Below, piece after piece: positions 10,700 to 19,719 of a DNA stretch of 46,672 bases (position 1 is its first letter; every line of letters begins with the position of its first letter). The stretch lies in the NCBI GenBank assembly GCA_030681835.1, contig JAUXRN010000021.1, positions 1-46,672 on the forward strand. Direction: 5' to 3'. A program made the position numbers and the translations under genes. The notes below the pieces were generated by a model that was not told the DNA's origin, searched no databases, and saw only the letters and a program-made list of their open reading frames with translations. The DNA is from Actinomycetota bacterium (GTDB taxonomy: Bacteria; Actinomycetota; Actinomycetes; S36-B12).

Positions 10700-12282
10700 A
10701 CGACTTCAGCGGGACGAGCCAGCCCTCCTTGGTGGACTTCCGTGAGCTGGCCCGCGATCGGCGGGTCATCCCGGTCACCCGCAGGCTGCTCGCCGATGGA
10801 GCCACCGCCGTCGGCCTGTTCCAGGCCCTGTGCCAGGACCGCGCCGGCACCTTCCTGCTGGAGTCCGCGGAGCAGGGGCGCAAGTGGTCGCAGTACTCCT
10901 TCATCGGCGTGCGCTGCGCGGCCATGCTGACCGAGCGAGACGGCGCGGCGGCCTGGCTGGGGCGTGCGCCGCGCGGGGTGCCTGCCGGCGGGACGGCCGT
11001 CGAGGCACTGCGGGACACCGCAGCACTCCTGCGCACGACCGCCCTTCCGGGACTGCCCCCGCTCACCGGCGGCCTCGTCGGTTACCTCACGTACGACGCC
11101 GTCCGTGCCTGGGAGCGGGTGCCGGATGGCAACCCCGACGAGCTGGGGATCCCCGACCTCGGCTTCCTGCTCGCCACGGACCTCGCCGTCCTCGACCACG
11201 CCGACGGATCGGTCCTCCTGGTTGCGAACGCCATCAACTACGACGATTCCGACGAGCACGTCGACGATGCGTGGCGCGACGCCGTCGCGCGGCTGGACCA
11301 CATGCAGGCAGCCCTCGACACCCCGCATTCCCTCGGCGTGGCGACGTACGACCGCGACTCACAGGCGAGCGTGACGGCGCACACCGAGCGCGAGGACTAT
11401 CTGCGGCAGGTCGAGCAGGCGAAGGAGTACATCCGCGGCGGCGATGCATTCCAGGTCGTCGTGTCGCAGCGCTACAGCGCTCCATGCGCGGCGTCCGCCC
11501 TCGACGTGTACCGGATCCTGCGCGCCACGAACCCGAGTCCGTACATGTACCTGATCCGCGTGCCCGTCGATGACGGGCACCAGCCTGACGAGGCGGCGGG
11601 GGCGTTGCCCGAGCCCGTCGCATTCGACATCGTCGGCTCGTCGCCGGAGGCGCTGGTGACGGTGGTCGACGGCCACTGCGTCGTCCACCCCATCGCCGGA
11701 ACGCGTCCGCGTGGATCGACGGCCGAGGAGGACATCGCCCTGGCAGAGGAGATGAGCAAGGACGTCAAGGAGCGGGCCGAGCACGTCATGCTGGTGGACC
11801 TGGCGCGCAACGACCTCGGCCGGGTCTGCGCGCCCGGGTCGGTGTCCGTCGTCGACTTCATGAGCGTCGAGCGCTACTCCCATGTCATGCACTTGGTGTC
11901 CACCGTCACGGGCGACCTTGCCGACGGTCGCACGGCATACGACGTGCTGGCTGCCACGTTCCCGGCAGGCACCCTCTCCGGTGCGCCCAAGCCCCGGGCC
12001 ATGGAGATCATCGACGAGTTGGAGCCGCTTCGCCGAGGGCTCTATGGCGGGTGCGTCGGCTACATCGACTTCGCCGGCGACCTCGACACCGCCATCGCCA
12101 TCCGGACGGCGCTCATCAAGGACGGCACCGCGTACGTCCAGGCCGGGGCCGGGATCGTGGCCGACTCGATCCCCGAATCCGAGGCGGATGAGTGCGCCAA
12201 CAAGGCTGCTGCCGTCCTGCGTGCGGTCACCGCGGCCCAGACACTCGTGAAGCTCGAGGGCCCGGCCGCAGCCGATGGCTGA
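10696..12282 (+). CDS. trpE: Anthranilate synthase component I
   Basis: A 528-residue chorismate-utilising enzyme making anthranilate with ammonia from TrpG, which is not in this window. The N-terminal [19 protein letters not shown] includes the LLES motif known for tryptophan feedback binding. The C-terminal chorismate-binding half shows [57 protein letters not shown] and [16 protein letters not shown]. The GTG at 10696 overlaps the hisI stop (GTGA), so hisI and trpE are translationally coupled. No attenuator leader can exist between them. Confidence 0.97.
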   Translation: MNDFSGTSQPSLVDFRELARDRRVIPVTRRLLADGATAVGLFQALCQDRAGTFLLESAEQGRKWSQYSFIGVRCAAMLTERDGAAAWLGRAPRGVPAGGTAVEALRDTAALLRTTALPGLPPLTGGLVGYLTYDAVRAWERVPDGNPDELGIPDLGFLLATDLAVLDHADGSVLLVANAINYDDSDEHVDDAWRDAVARLDHMQAALDTPHSLGVATYDRDSQASVTAHTEREDYLRQVEQAKEYIRGGDAFQVVVSQRYSAPCAASALDVYRILRATNPSPYMYLIRVPVDDGHQPDEAAGALPEPVAFDIVGSSPEALVTVVDGHCVVHPIAGTRPRGSTAEEDIALAEEMSKDVKERAEHVMLVDLARNDLGRVCAPGSVSVVDFMSVERYSHVMHLVSTVTGDLADGRTAYDVLAATFPAGTLSGAPKPRAMEIIDELEPLRRGLYGGCVGYIDFAGDLDTAIAIRTALIKDGTAYVQAGAGIVADSIPESEADECANKAAAVLRAVTAAQTLVKLEGPAAADG

Positions 12283-12886
12283 CCGCAACCCGGGGACCCC
12301 GGCCGCCGGGCGGTCGTACCGGACGGCACTCGCCTGCCTTGCCTCGGGCTCGGCGCTTCTCATCGTCGCCTACGCGATGCCGTGGGTATCGGCGAGCGTG
12401 CCCGTGCTGCCGGGCGACGACGCGGTTACGCGGGAGATCACCCTGGCCGGCCGCGACCTGTTCCCCGGCGTGGCGATGACGGGATGGGTCAGCCTCGCTG
12501 CGCTCGGCGGGATCGTCGCGACCCGGTCCTGGGGGCGGACCGTCGTCGCTGCCGTGGGACTGCTCGCGGGTATCGGCGGGCTGGTCGTCGCCGTCCTCTT
12601 CGCCGCGTCGCCCGGGCTGACGCTCGACGACGCCGTGCGGCGGGTGGCCGACGCCGAGGCCTACACGGCGGGTGCCGCCAGCGGTTGGTGGGCAGCGGCC
12701 GCAGCCGGCGGAGCGCTGGTCGCCTACGCCTGTGCCTGGGCTGCGGTCAGCGGGAGGCGGTGGCCATCCCTCGGCAGCAGGTACGAGCGGACGCCGGCCA
12801 ATCGCCCCGATGCCAGTGCGTGGGACACGCTCGACCACGGGGGAGATCCCACCGAGGACCCGGACCGGGGGCGACCCGGCAGTTGA
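12275..12886 (+). CDS. Trp-region conserved membrane protein (TIGR02234-like)
   Basis: A 203-residue integral membrane protein. About four hydrophobic helices are seen (residues near 18-38, 65-83, 87-108 and 130-152), followed by a charged cytoplasmic-type tail rich in Asp, Arg and Pro. The first helix carries the conserved-looking LIVAYAMPWVSA. It matches, from memory, the family called trp region conserved hypothetical membrane protein, found next to trpE in actinobacteria. Its ATG lies inside the trpE end (8-bp overlap). The biochemical role is unknown; context suggests tryptophan metabolism or transport. Confidence 0.82.
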   Translation: MADRNPGTPAAGRSYRTALACLASGSALLIVAYAMPWVSASVPVLPGDDAVTREITLAGRDLFPGVAMTGWVSLAALGGIVATRSWGRTVVAAVGLLAGIGGLVVAVLFAASPGLTLDDAVRRVADAEAYTAGAASGWWAAAAAGGALVAYACAWAAVSGRRWPSLGSRYERTPANRPDASAWDTLDHGGDPTEDPDRGRPGS

Positions 12887-12898
12887 CCCGCGGCATGG

Positions 12899-12904
12899 TT
12901 CAAT
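12899..12904 (+). promoter_or_regulatory. -10-like hexamer for the small membrane protein gene
   Basis: TTCAAT ends 6 nt before the ATG at 12911, the same spacing as other predicted leaderless starts here. It matches TANNNT at all but the second base. Confidence 0.4.
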
Positions 12905-12910
12905 GTCGCC

Positions 12911-13132
12911 ATGTCGCAGCAGCCGGCCTCAGCCGCCCACCACGACGATCACGGCTCGACGCCCGCCGCCTGGACGGCCGTCGCCATCATCAGCCTCGCC
13001 TTCGTGCTCGGGACGCTCGCCATCATCATGGGCAACTGGCCGCTGTTCTGGGTGTCCGTGGGAGTGCTCGTCCTCGGCGCCGTGGCGGGCAAGGTCCTCG
13101 CGATGATGGGCCTCGGCAAGGCGCGCGCCTAG
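12911..13132 (+). CDS. HGxxPAAWT-motif small membrane protein
   Basis: A 73-residue protein with two transmembrane helices (residues about 20-42 and 45-66) separated by a very short turn. The N-terminal stretch has His/Asp residues and the motif HGSTPAAWTAV, which defines a small actinobacterial family usually found beside the trp genes. The function is not known. It lies 24 bp after the preceding membrane protein gene and likely has its own leaderless start. Confidence 0.8.
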   Translation: MSQQPASAAHHDDHGSTPAAWTAVAIISLAFVLGTLAIIMGNWPLFWVSVGVLVLGAVAGKVLAMMGLGKARA

Positions 13133-13156
13133 CCTGATGCGCCCGTGCCGGGCCTT

Positions 13157-13200
13157 AACCGGGAATTGACGCAAGCCTGACCGGGGGCAGACCGGATGCG
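13157..13200 (+). promoter_or_regulatory. 11-bp periodic NACCGG boxes (candidate response-regulator operator)
   Basis: AACCGG at 13157, a degenerate GACGCA at 13168, GACCGG at 13179 and GACCGG at 13190 are spaced exactly 11 bp apart. Direct repeats with 11-bp spacing are the usual binding pattern of OmpR/PhoB-type regulators. The array ends just upstream of where a -35 would lie for the promoter at 13225. Confidence 0.5.
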
Positions 13201-13224
13201 GGCGGGACGCCCCCTGTGGTCTGA

Positions 13225-13230
13225 CAGGCT
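13225..13230 (+). promoter_or_regulatory. -10-like hexamer of the two-component operon
   Basis: CAGGCT ends 6 nt before the GTG at 13237, one base away from the TAGGCT found at several other starts in the window. It fits a leaderless transcript. No Shine-Dalgarno is present. Confidence 0.5.
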
Positions 13231-13236
13231 GGACCC

Positions 13237-13932
13237 GTGAGCGACACCTCCCGCGGGCTCGTCCTCGTCGTCGAGGATGAACGGGCCATCTCCGACCTGC
13301 TGCGCATGTACCTGGCCCGGGAGGGCTTCGGGGTGCACGTCGCGACGGATGGCGGGTCGGCACTCACGGCGGCTCGGACCATGCACCCGGCGGCCGTCAT
13401 TCTCGACGTGGGCCTGCCGGTGATGGACGGCACCCAGGTCTGCCGCCAACTGCGGGCGGAGGGGAACTGGGTCCCGATCCTGTTCTGCACGGCCCGAGAC
13501 GACGAGGTCGACCGGGTACTGGGCCTCGAGCTCGGCGCGGACGACTACATCACCAAGCCGTTCAGCCCGCGCGAGGTCGTGGCACGGGTCAAGTCCGTGG
13601 TGCGTCGCGCGGCCCTCGTGTCGGCCGACGACAGCCCGCTGGAGGTCGGGGCCGTCGTGCTCGACCCCGTCACCCGACGCGTCACGGTGGCCGGCGAGGC
13701 GGTGTCGCTGACCGCGACCGAGTTCGACCTGCTCGCGCACCTCATGGGCCACCCGGGGCGCGTGTACTCCCGCGAGCAACTGCTGTCCGAGGTGTGGGGA
13801 TACGCGGCCGTCGTCGGCACGCGCACGGTGGACGTCCACGTCGCCCAGGTGCGCGGGAAGCTGGGCGACCTCAACCCCATCCGGACGGTTCGGGGGGTCG
13901 GCTACTCGGCCGAGGCGCCAGGGGCACCGTGA
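13237..13932 (+). CDS. OmpR/PhoB-family response regulator
   Basis: A 231-residue two-domain regulator. The receiver domain (residues about 7-120) has the acidic pair ED at 13-14, the phospho-acceptor Asp57 in ILDVGLP, and Lys in DYITKPFSPRE. The winged-helix DNA-binding domain (about 130-226) shows LTATEFDLLAHLMGHPGRVYSREQLL and TVDVHVAQVRGKLG, typical of OmpR/PhoB. It is coupled to the sensor kinase by a GTGA overlap. The signal and regulon are not evident. Its position among trp genes may be accidental. Confidence 0.95.
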   Translation: MSDTSRGLVLVVEDERAISDLLRMYLAREGFGVHVATDGGSALTAARTMHPAAVILDVGLPVMDGTQVCRQLRAEGNWVPILFCTARDDEVDRVLGLELGADDYITKPFSPREVVARVKSVVRRAALVSADDSPLEVGAVVLDPVTRRVTVAGEAVSLTATEFDLLAHLMGHPGRVYSREQLLSEVWGYAAVVGTRTVDVHVAQVRGKLGDLNPIRTVRGVGYSAEAPGAP

Positions 13933-15335
13933 CGTCCGTGGATCCCGGGGCCGCGACATCACCGCCGGGCGGGCGTCCTCCTGCGCGCTCCCGGATGAAC
14001 ATCGTCACGTCGACGGTGCTGCTGACCGCGGCGATCGCGGCCATCGCCGTCCTCGTCGCTGGCATCGCGGCCTACCCGCTGGTGCGGTCCGCCGCCGAGA
14101 GCCAGGCGAGGGCCGAGCTGAGCTCGCTGGCCGACCTCACCGCCACGGCGATCGACCGTGGCGCCACCGGCGAGCGAGGCGAGCTGCTCCCGCGGCGGCT
14201 CAACGACGCGTTGCAGTTCAAGCAGATCACCGGGTACATCGTCGTGGACGGCAGCCCGGCACCGCCGGGCGTGAGCCAGCAGGTCCTGGTCGACGCGCTC
14301 TCGGGCCGCAGCGTCTCCGCCGAGGGCACCGCCGACGAGGGACCGGTCCTGATCGAGACCCGGCCGCTCGAGTCGGGCGGCGCCGTCATCCTCGAGCAGC
14401 CCTACACGGTGGTCGGGGTCGAGGCCAGCGACGCGGTGCGCCGCATCGCCCTCGCCCTCCTCCTGGGCCTGCTTATCGCCGTCCCGATCGGCTACTGGGC
14501 CGCGCGCCGGCTCACCCGGCCGCTCCGCGCCGCCCGCGACGCCGCTAACGAGATGGCGGAGGGTTCCCGCCAGGTCACGCTCGATCCGGAGGGCCCGGTC
14601 GAGGTCGCCGACATCGCCCTGTCGCTCAACCGGCTGAACTCCGCCCTGGTGACCTCGGAGGGCCGCCAGCGCGAGTTCCTGCTGTCGGTCTCGCATGAGC
14701 TGCGCACCCCGCTGACGGCGGTGAAGGGATACGCGGAGGCCCTCTCAGACGGGGTGATCCCGGCCGAGGACGTGGCGCGGACCGGGGCCACCGTGGCGGC
14801 CGAAGCCTCCCGGCTGGACCGCCTCGTGAGCGACCTACTCGACCTGGCCCGGCTGGGGGCGGTCGACTTCCGGGTGTCGCCGGTCGACGTCGACCTGGTC
14901 GACCTCGCCGAGGAGGCGGCCGAGGTCTGGCGGGATCGGGCCGGTCCCGAGGACGTGCTGTTCGTGCTCGAGGTGCCGGACCGGGCGGTGACCGTCCTGA
15001 CGGACCCGATCCGGGTGCGCCAGGTCATCGACAACCTGGCCGAGAACGCGCTGCGCGTCTCCCCGCCCGGCTCGGTCATCGTGCTCGCCGTGCGCCAGGA
15101 GGGCCCGTGGGGCGTTGTCGAGGTGCGCGACTCCGGCCCCGGATTGACCGACGACGACGTGCCGGTGGCCTTCGACCCCGGGGTCCTGCATGAGCGGTAC
15201 CGCGGGGTGCGCCCGGTCGGTACCGGCGTGGGGCTGGCCCTGGTGGGCAAGCTCGCCGAGGGGCTCGGCGGCTCGGCCGAGGCGGGCCGCTCGGCCGAGG
15301 GCGGCGCGCGCTTCACGGTGCGGATACCGGCGTGA
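13929..15335 (+). CDS. Membrane sensor histidine kinase
   Basis: A 468-residue sensor kinase. A first transmembrane helix (residues about 25-50) is followed by an extracytoplasmic domain of about 130 residues with no recognised fold. A second helix (about 178-200), a HAMP segment (RRLTRPLRAARDAANEMAEG) and the dimerisation/phosphoacceptor box FLLSVSHELRTPLTAVKGY come next. The ATPase domain has DNLAENALRVSP, VRDSGPGL and GTGVGLALVGKLAEGLGG. All catalytic boxes are intact. The GTG start overlaps the regulator stop. It presumably phosphorylates the upstream regulator. Confidence 0.95.
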   Translation: MTSVDPGAATSPPGGRPPARSRMNIVTSTVLLTAAIAAIAVLVAGIAAYPLVRSAAESQARAELSSLADLTATAIDRGATGERGELLPRRLNDALQFKQITGYIVVDGSPAPPGVSQQVLVDALSGRSVSAEGTADEGPVLIETRPLESGGAVILEQPYTVVGVEASDAVRRIALALLLGLLIAVPIGYWAARRLTRPLRAARDAANEMAEGSRQVTLDPEGPVEVADIALSLNRLNSALVTSEGRQREFLLSVSHELRTPLTAVKGYAEALSDGVIPAEDVARTGATVAAEASRLDRLVSDLLDLARLGAVDFRVSPVDVDLVDLAEEAAEVWRDRAGPEDVLFVLEVPDRAVTVLTDPIRVRQVIDNLAENALRVSPPGSVIVLAVRQEGPWGVVEVRDSGPGLTDDDVPVAFDPGVLHERYRGVRPVGTGVGLALVGKLAEGLGGSAEAGRSAEGGARFTVRIPA

Positions 15336-15362
15336 CGCGGCCCGCGGCGGTCCCGTTCGCCG

Positions 15363-15368
15363 TATCGT
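15363..15368 (+). promoter_or_regulatory. -10 of a leaderless transcript for the DUF2752 gene
   Basis: TATCGT (TANNNT) ends 6 nt before the GTG at 15375, in the 39-bp gap after the kinase gene. Confidence 0.5.
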
Positions 15369-15374
15369 TGGCCC

Positions 15375-15842
15375 GTGCCCACCTTCACTGACGAGGACGT
15401 GGTCGAACAGGAGCGTGTCGACACTCGACCGCGGCGGCGCCGGATGGCGGGACCGCTGCTTGCGCTCGGAGGCAGTGCGCTGGCCCTCGGTTACCTTGCC
15501 GCGGTCGACCCGAATGAGCCCGGGCACTATCCGCTCTGCCCGACGCGCGCGTTGTTCGGCGTCGACTGCCCCGGCTGCGGCCTGCTTCGCGGCACCCACG
15601 ACCTGGTGACGGGCAATGTCGGGGGTGCTCTTGACCACAACGTGCTGATCCTGGCCGCCGTCCCGGTCCTCGTCGTGCTGTGGATCCGATGGGTGATGCG
15701 GGCGTGGCGCGGGTCCACGCCACCCGTCACCTACGAGCAGTTCCGTCGTCGCAATGCCATCCTCGTCGTGTCCCTCGTCGCCGTCCTCGCGTTCGGTGTC
15801 GTACGCAACTTCGTGCCGTATCTGGGGTCCGGGATCGGCTAG
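15375..15842 (+). CDS. DUF2752 membrane protein
   Basis: A 155-residue protein with three hydrophobic helices (residues about 25-43, 85-105 and 126-146). Between the first two is the family signature CPTRALFGVDCPGCGLLRGTH, including the CPGCGxxR motif that defines DUF2752. The three cysteines could bind metal or form disulfides, but the function is unknown. The GTG start follows a leaderless-type -10. It lies between the two-component genes and trpC. Confidence 0.85.
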   Translation: MPTFTDEDVVEQERVDTRPRRRRMAGPLLALGGSALALGYLAAVDPNEPGHYPLCPTRALFGVDCPGCGLLRGTHDLVTGNVGGALDHNVLILAAVPVLVVLWIRWVMRAWRGSTPPVTYEQFRRRNAILVVSLVAVLAFGVVRNFVPYLGSGIG

Positions 15843-15898
15843 GGATCGCGTTCGGCCCTGGCCGGCACCGTGCCGGACCGGCTCGCCCGCGCCGTGGC

Positions 15899-15904
15899 TA
15901 GTCT
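15899..15904 (+). promoter_or_regulatory. -10 of a leaderless trpCBA transcript
   Basis: TAGTCT (TANNNT) ends 6 nt before the trpC GTG at 15911. The 68-bp gap after the DUF2752 gene shows no Trp-codon leader peptide and no obvious attenuator, so control by attenuation is unlikely here. Confidence 0.6.
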
Positions 15905-15910
15905 TGACGA

Positions 15911-16720
15911 GTGACCGTGCTCGACGAGATCGTTGCCGGCGTCCGCGAGGACGTCGCCGAGCGCATGTCGACGGTCCCGCTGGACCACCTCAAGGCGCGG
16001 GCCCAGCACGTGCCGCCCGCCCGGGACGTAGCCGCGATCCTCGGCGGTGACGATGTGTCGGTGATCGCCGAGGTCAAGCGATCCAGTCCCAGCAAGGGGC
16101 ACCTGGCCGAGATCGACGACCCCGCGGCCCTGGCCCGCGAGTACGAGGCCGGTGGCGCGCACTGCATCAGCGTGCTCACGGAGCAGAGGAGATTCGGCGG
16201 GTCGCTCGCCGACCTGTCGGCCGTGCGCTGCGCTGTCGATGTCTCGGTCCTGCGCAAGGACTTCATCGTGACGAGCTACCAGTTGTGGGAGGCGAAGGCA
16301 TACGGCGCCGACATGATCCTGCTGATCGTCGCCGCCCTCGACCAGTCCGCTCTCGTGAGCCTCATCGAGCGAACCCAGAGCCTGGGGCTGACGGCCCTGG
16401 TCGAGGTCCACGACGAGCAGGAGATCGCCCGGGCCGTCGACGCGGGTGCCCACGTGATCGGGGTGAACGCCCGCAACCTCAAGACCCTCGATGTGGATCG
16501 CGGGGTCTTCGGGCGGGTGGCCCACCTGATCCCCGATTCGTGCGTCAAGGTGGCCGAATCCGGGGTGCGCGACCCGCACGACCTGATTGTGTACGCCGAG
16601 GCGGGGGCCGATGCAGTTCTGGTCGGGGAGAGCCTCGTCACGGGCAAGGATCCGCGCTCGGCCGTGCGCGACCTCGTCACCGCCGGTGCCCACCCGGCGC
16701 TCCGGCACGGGCGGGACTGA
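15911..16720 (+). CDS. trpC: Indole-3-glycerol phosphate synthase
   Basis: A 269-residue monofunctional (beta/alpha)8 enzyme closing the indole ring from CdRP. Conserved elements include [13 protein letters not shown] with the catalytic Glu and Lys, [35 protein letters not shown] with the second Lys, [18 protein letters not shown] and KVAESGVRD. The length is usual and no TrpF domain is fused. GTG 15911 fits the leaderless promoter. It heads trpC-trpB-trpA. Confidence 0.97.
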   Translation: MTVLDEIVAGVREDVAERMSTVPLDHLKARAQHVPPARDVAAILGGDDVSVIAEVKRSSPSKGHLAEIDDPAALAREYEAGGAHCISVLTEQRRFGGSLADLSAVRCAVDVSVLRKDFIVTSYQLWEAKAYGADMILLIVAALDQSALVSLIERTQSLGLTALVEVHDEQEIARAVDAGAHVIGVNARNLKTLDVDRGVFGRVAHLIPDSCVKVAESGVRDPHDLIVYAEAGADAVLVGESLVTGKDPRSAVRDLVTAGAHPALRHGRD

Positions 16721-16721
16721 C

Positions 16722-17969
16722 GTGGTGGCCACGACCCACACCCCGGCGAAGCGCGACGAGGACCTGCCCGGGCACTACGGGCCCTATGGCGGCCGGTTCG
16801 TCCCCGAGGCCCTCACCTCGGCGCTGGACGAGCTGGACGCCGCGTTCCGCGCGGCGATCGTGGACCCGGACTTCGCCGCTGAACTGGCTGAGCTCGAGCG
16901 CACCTACACCGGTCGCCCGAGCCCGCTCACGCCGGCGGTGCGCTTCGGCGAGCTGTGCGGGGGCGCCCGCGTGTACCTCAAGCGCGAGGACCTGAACCAC
17001 ACCGGCAGCCACAAGATCAACAACGTGCTCGGCCAGGCACTGCTGACCAGGCGGATGGGCAAGTCCCGCGTCATCGCAGAGACCGGGGCCGGCCAGCACG
17101 GCGTCGCCGCCGCCACGGCGGCAGCCCTCCTGGGGCTGGAATGCACCGTGTACATGGGCGAGGACGACACCCGCCGCCAGGCGCTGAACGTCGCACGGAT
17201 GAGGCTGCTCGGGGCCGAGGTCATCCCGGTCACGGCTGGCAGCCGCACCCTCAAGGACGCCATCAACGAGGCCATGCGCGTCTGGGTCACGACCGTCGAC
17301 CGGACCCACTACCTGCTCGGCACCGTGACAGGCCCGGCGCCGTTCCCCGAGCTGGTCCGGCACTTCCACTCCGTGATCGGCCGGGAAGCCCGCGAGCAGA
17401 TTCTGACCGACGCCGGCCGGCTGCCCGACGCGGTGGCTGCGTGCGTCGGCGGCGGATCGAACGCGATCGGCATCTTCAGCGGCTTCCTCGACGACCCGTC
17501 CGTGCGGCTGCACGGATACGAGGCCGGCGGGGAGGGCATCGAGACAGGCCGGCACGCCTCACGCTTCAGCACCGGCGCTCCCGGAGTCCTGCACGGTGCC
17601 CGCACGTACGTCATGCAGGACGAGTGGGGGCAGACCGTTCCCTCGCACTCGATCAGCGCCGGGCTCGACTACCCAGGGGTCGGTCCCGAGCATGCCTGGC
17701 TGCACGACACCGGCCGGGTCGCCTACGAGCCGGTCAACGACGCCGAGGCGATGGACGCCTTCGCGGCGCTGTGCCGTACCGAGGGCATCATCCCGGCCAT
17801 CGAGAGCGCCCACGCCCTTGCCGGCGCGATGCGCCTGGGCCGCGAGATGGGCCCCGGCGCACTGATACTGGTCAGCCTGAGCGGACGCGGCGACAAGGAC
17901 GTCGAGACAGCGGCGCGCTGGTTCGGCATCGACCTGTCGACGTCGCCGGACGGGACGGATCCACGGTGA
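16722..17969 (+). CDS. trpB: Tryptophan synthase beta chain
   Basis: A 415-residue PLP enzyme condensing indole and serine. The N-terminal [18 protein letters not shown] lysine in [25 protein letters not shown], the phosphate loop [12 protein letters not shown], and the C-terminal [12 protein letters not shown] are all present, as in classic TrpB1. Two adjacent GTG codons (16722 and 16725) are possible starts, one base after the trpC stop. It is coupled to trpA downstream. Confidence 0.97.
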   Translation: MVATTHTPAKRDEDLPGHYGPYGGRFVPEALTSALDELDAAFRAAIVDPDFAAELAELERTYTGRPSPLTPAVRFGELCGGARVYLKREDLNHTGSHKINNVLGQALLTRRMGKSRVIAETGAGQHGVAAATAAALLGLECTVYMGEDDTRRQALNVARMRLLGAEVIPVTAGSRTLKDAINEAMRVWVTTVDRTHYLLGTVTGPAPFPELVRHFHSVIGREAREQILTDAGRLPDAVAACVGGGSNAIGIFSGFLDDPSVRLHGYEAGGEGIETGRHASRFSTGAPGVLHGARTYVMQDEWGQTVPSHSISAGLDYPGVGPEHAWLHDTGRVAYEPVNDAEAMDAFAALCRTEGIIPAIESAHALAGAMRLGREMGPGALILVSLSGRGDKDVETAARWFGIDLSTSPDGTDPR

Positions 17970-18778
17970 GCCGTGGGCTGGCCGAGGCATTCGTGGATGC
18001 CCGGTCCGAAGGCCGCGCCGCGCTCATCGGGTACCTGCCGGCCGGCTTCCCCGATCCCGAGCGGTGCGTCGAGCTCGTCGTGGACATGGTCGCCGCAGGC
18101 GTCGACATCGTCGAGGTGGGGCTGCCGTACTCGGACCCCCTGATGGACGGGCCGGACATCCAGGCCGCGGTCGACCAGGCACTTCGAGCGGGGACAACGA
18201 CCGAGACGGTCCTCGACACGGTCCGCGCCCTGTCCGAGGCAGGGGCCACCGCGGTCGTGATGTCGTACTGGAACCCGATCGAGCGCTACGGGGTCGATCG
18301 GTTCGCCGACCGGCTGGCAGATGCGGGCGGCCACGGCGTCATCACGCCCGACCTCACCCCTGAGGAGGCGGGCCCGTGGATGTCTGCCGCGATGCGTCGG
18401 GGGCTGGACCGGGTATTCCTGGTGGCCCCCTCATCGACGGACGAACGGATCCGAACCGTCGTCGCGGCGACGTCGGGCTTCGTCTATGCCGCGTCGACGA
18501 TGGGCGTCACCGGCGCACGATCGGCAGTCAGCTCGGCCGCGCCGGCGCTGGTGGCCCGTACGAAGGCCCTCACCAGCCTGCCCGTCGCCGTGGGGCTCGG
18601 CGTCTCGTCCGGCGAGCAGGCCCGAGAGGTTGCGGCCTATGCCGACGGGGTCATCGTGGGCTCGGCATTCGTCCGGCTGATCCTGCAGGCGCCCGACCGG
18701 GCTGCCGCGCGCGATGCCGTGCGGCGCCTCGCGGCCGACCTCGCCGTCGGCGTGCGAGGGAACCGGGCCAGCCGTTGA
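17966..18778 (+). CDS. trpA: Tryptophan synthase alpha chain
   Basis: A 270-residue (beta/alpha)8 subunit that cleaves indole-glycerol phosphate and passes indole to TrpB. The catalytic Glu and Asp are in [32 protein letters not shown] and the phosphate-binding [17 protein letters not shown] are typical. GTG 17966 overlaps the trpB stop (GTGA). Its stop lies inside the -35 of the following promoter. Confidence 0.97.
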   Translation: MSRGLAEAFVDARSEGRAALIGYLPAGFPDPERCVELVVDMVAAGVDIVEVGLPYSDPLMDGPDIQAAVDQALRAGTTTETVLDTVRALSEAGATAVVMSYWNPIERYGVDRFADRLADAGGHGVITPDLTPEEAGPWMSAAMRRGLDRVFLVAPSSTDERIRTVVAATSGFVYAASTMGVTGARSAVSSAAPALVARTKALTSLPVAVGLGVSSGEQAREVAAYADGVIVGSAFVRLILQAPDRAAARDAVRRLAADLAVGVRGNRASR

Positions 18779-18802
18779 GTCGTCAACCAGAGCACGTAAC
18801 GT
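18775..18802 (+). promoter_or_regulatory. Promoter of the thioredoxin-like gene (TTGAGT-N16-TAACGT)
   Basis: TTGAGT at 18775-18780 overlaps the trpA stop, and TAACGT lies at 18797-18802. A transcript starting near 18809 would have a leader of about 52 nt that begins almost directly with a hairpin. This is one of the few sites here with a plausible -35. Confidence 0.5.
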
Positions 18803-18811
18803 GTACGCAGG

Positions 18812-18832
18812 CCGCGGCGGAATCCGCCGCGG
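18812..18832 (+). terminator. GC-rich hairpin after trpA / at start of the next leader
   Basis: CCGCGGCGG pairs with CCGCCGCGG across a 3-nt AAT loop, a perfect 9-bp stem 33 bp after the trpA stop. There is no T-tract. It may terminate trpCBA, or protect the 5' end of the downstream mRNA, whose predicted start is a few bases upstream. Confidence 0.45.
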
Positions 18833-18860
18833 TCACGGGTGATCGATCGGGAGACACAGC

Positions 18861-19712
18861 ATGAGCGAGTCCGGCAAGAACCGACGCGACCGAGCAGCGG
18901 CGGCACGCGACGCGGCGAACGCGCAGGAGAAGCGCCGTGAGCGCATCGTGCGCATCGTGGGCGCCGTGACGGTCATCGTCGTGGTGGTCGGCATCATTGG
19001 CGTGGCCGTGATCGCCCGTAACCAGTCGGGAGACTCCAGCGCGTCCCCGACCAGCACCGCCAGCGCCGATCCCGACGCCCCCCTGCCTACCGGCGCGCTG
19101 CCGATCGACGACGAGTACGCCTTCGGGGTCCCGTACGGCACCGGCACCGACGCGGTCCCCGTGCTGGCGATCTGGGAGGACTTCCAATGCCCGGCGTGCG
19201 GGGCGGTCGAGGCTGCCAACGGGGCCGGCATCGAGAAGCTCGCCGAGGACGGCAAGGTCCGCCTCGTCTGGCGGCCGACGACCTTCCTCGACGGCAACCT
19301 GGCCACCGACCACTCGGCTCGCGCCGTGTCGGCGTGGGGCTGCGCGATCGACGCTGGCAAGGCAAAGGAGTTCCACACCCTCGTCTACGCCAACCAGCCC
19401 GAGGTCGAGGGCGACGGCTGGACCGACGAGCAGCTCATCGGGTTCGGCGAGCAGGCCGGCATCAGCGGTGCCGACCTCGAGACCTTCACGACCTGCGTCA
19501 CCGACCGCACGTACCTGGGCTGGGGTGCGAACAGCACGGCGATCTTCTACGCCAGCGGCGTGGGCGGCACCCCGTCCGCGACCCTGAACGGCGTCGACAT
19601 CCCCACCGAGATCCTCGTCGACCAGGCCACGCTCGAGGCGCTGGTGGCCGAGGCGACCACCGCCATGGCCGGCGCCTCCTCGTCTCCGTCTCCGTCCCCG
19701 TCAGCGTCCTAG
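18861..19712 (+). CDS. Membrane-anchored DsbA-like thioredoxin-fold protein
   Basis: A 283-residue protein. A basic cytoplasmic N-terminus (residues 1-30), one transmembrane anchor (about 31-52) and a Ser/Thr/Pro linker lead to a DsbA-type thioredoxin domain with the active-site motif CPAC (Cys110, Cys113) in IWEDFQCPACGAVE. The cis-Pro region is GVGGTPSATLNG. The C-terminus is a Ser-Pro repeat tail. Such proteins act in oxidative folding outside the membrane in actinobacteria. GGGAG lies about 9 nt before the ATG. It is 7 bp upstream of lgt, consistent with an envelope role. Confidence 0.88.
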   Translation: MSESGKNRRDRAAAARDAANAQEKRRERIVRIVGAVTVIVVVVGIIGVAVIARNQSGDSSASPTSTASADPDAPLPTGALPIDDEYAFGVPYGTGTDAVPVLAIWEDFQCPACGAVEAANGAGIEKLAEDGKVRLVWRPTTFLDGNLATDHSARAVSAWGCAIDAGKAKEFHTLVYANQPEVEGDGWTDEQLIGFGEQAGISGADLETFTTCVTDRTYLGWGANSTAIFYASGVGGTPSATLNGVDIPTEILVDQATLEALVAEATTAMAGASSSPSPSPSAS

Positions 19713-19719
19713 CGACGCC

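Noticed and set aside
10600-10760. Trp attenuator or leader peptide before trpE
   Set aside because: The trpE start overlaps the hisI stop, so there is no leader; no run of Trp codons is present.
15843-15910. Trp attenuator before trpC
   Set aside because: Predicted leaderless start, no Trp codons and no terminator-like hairpin.
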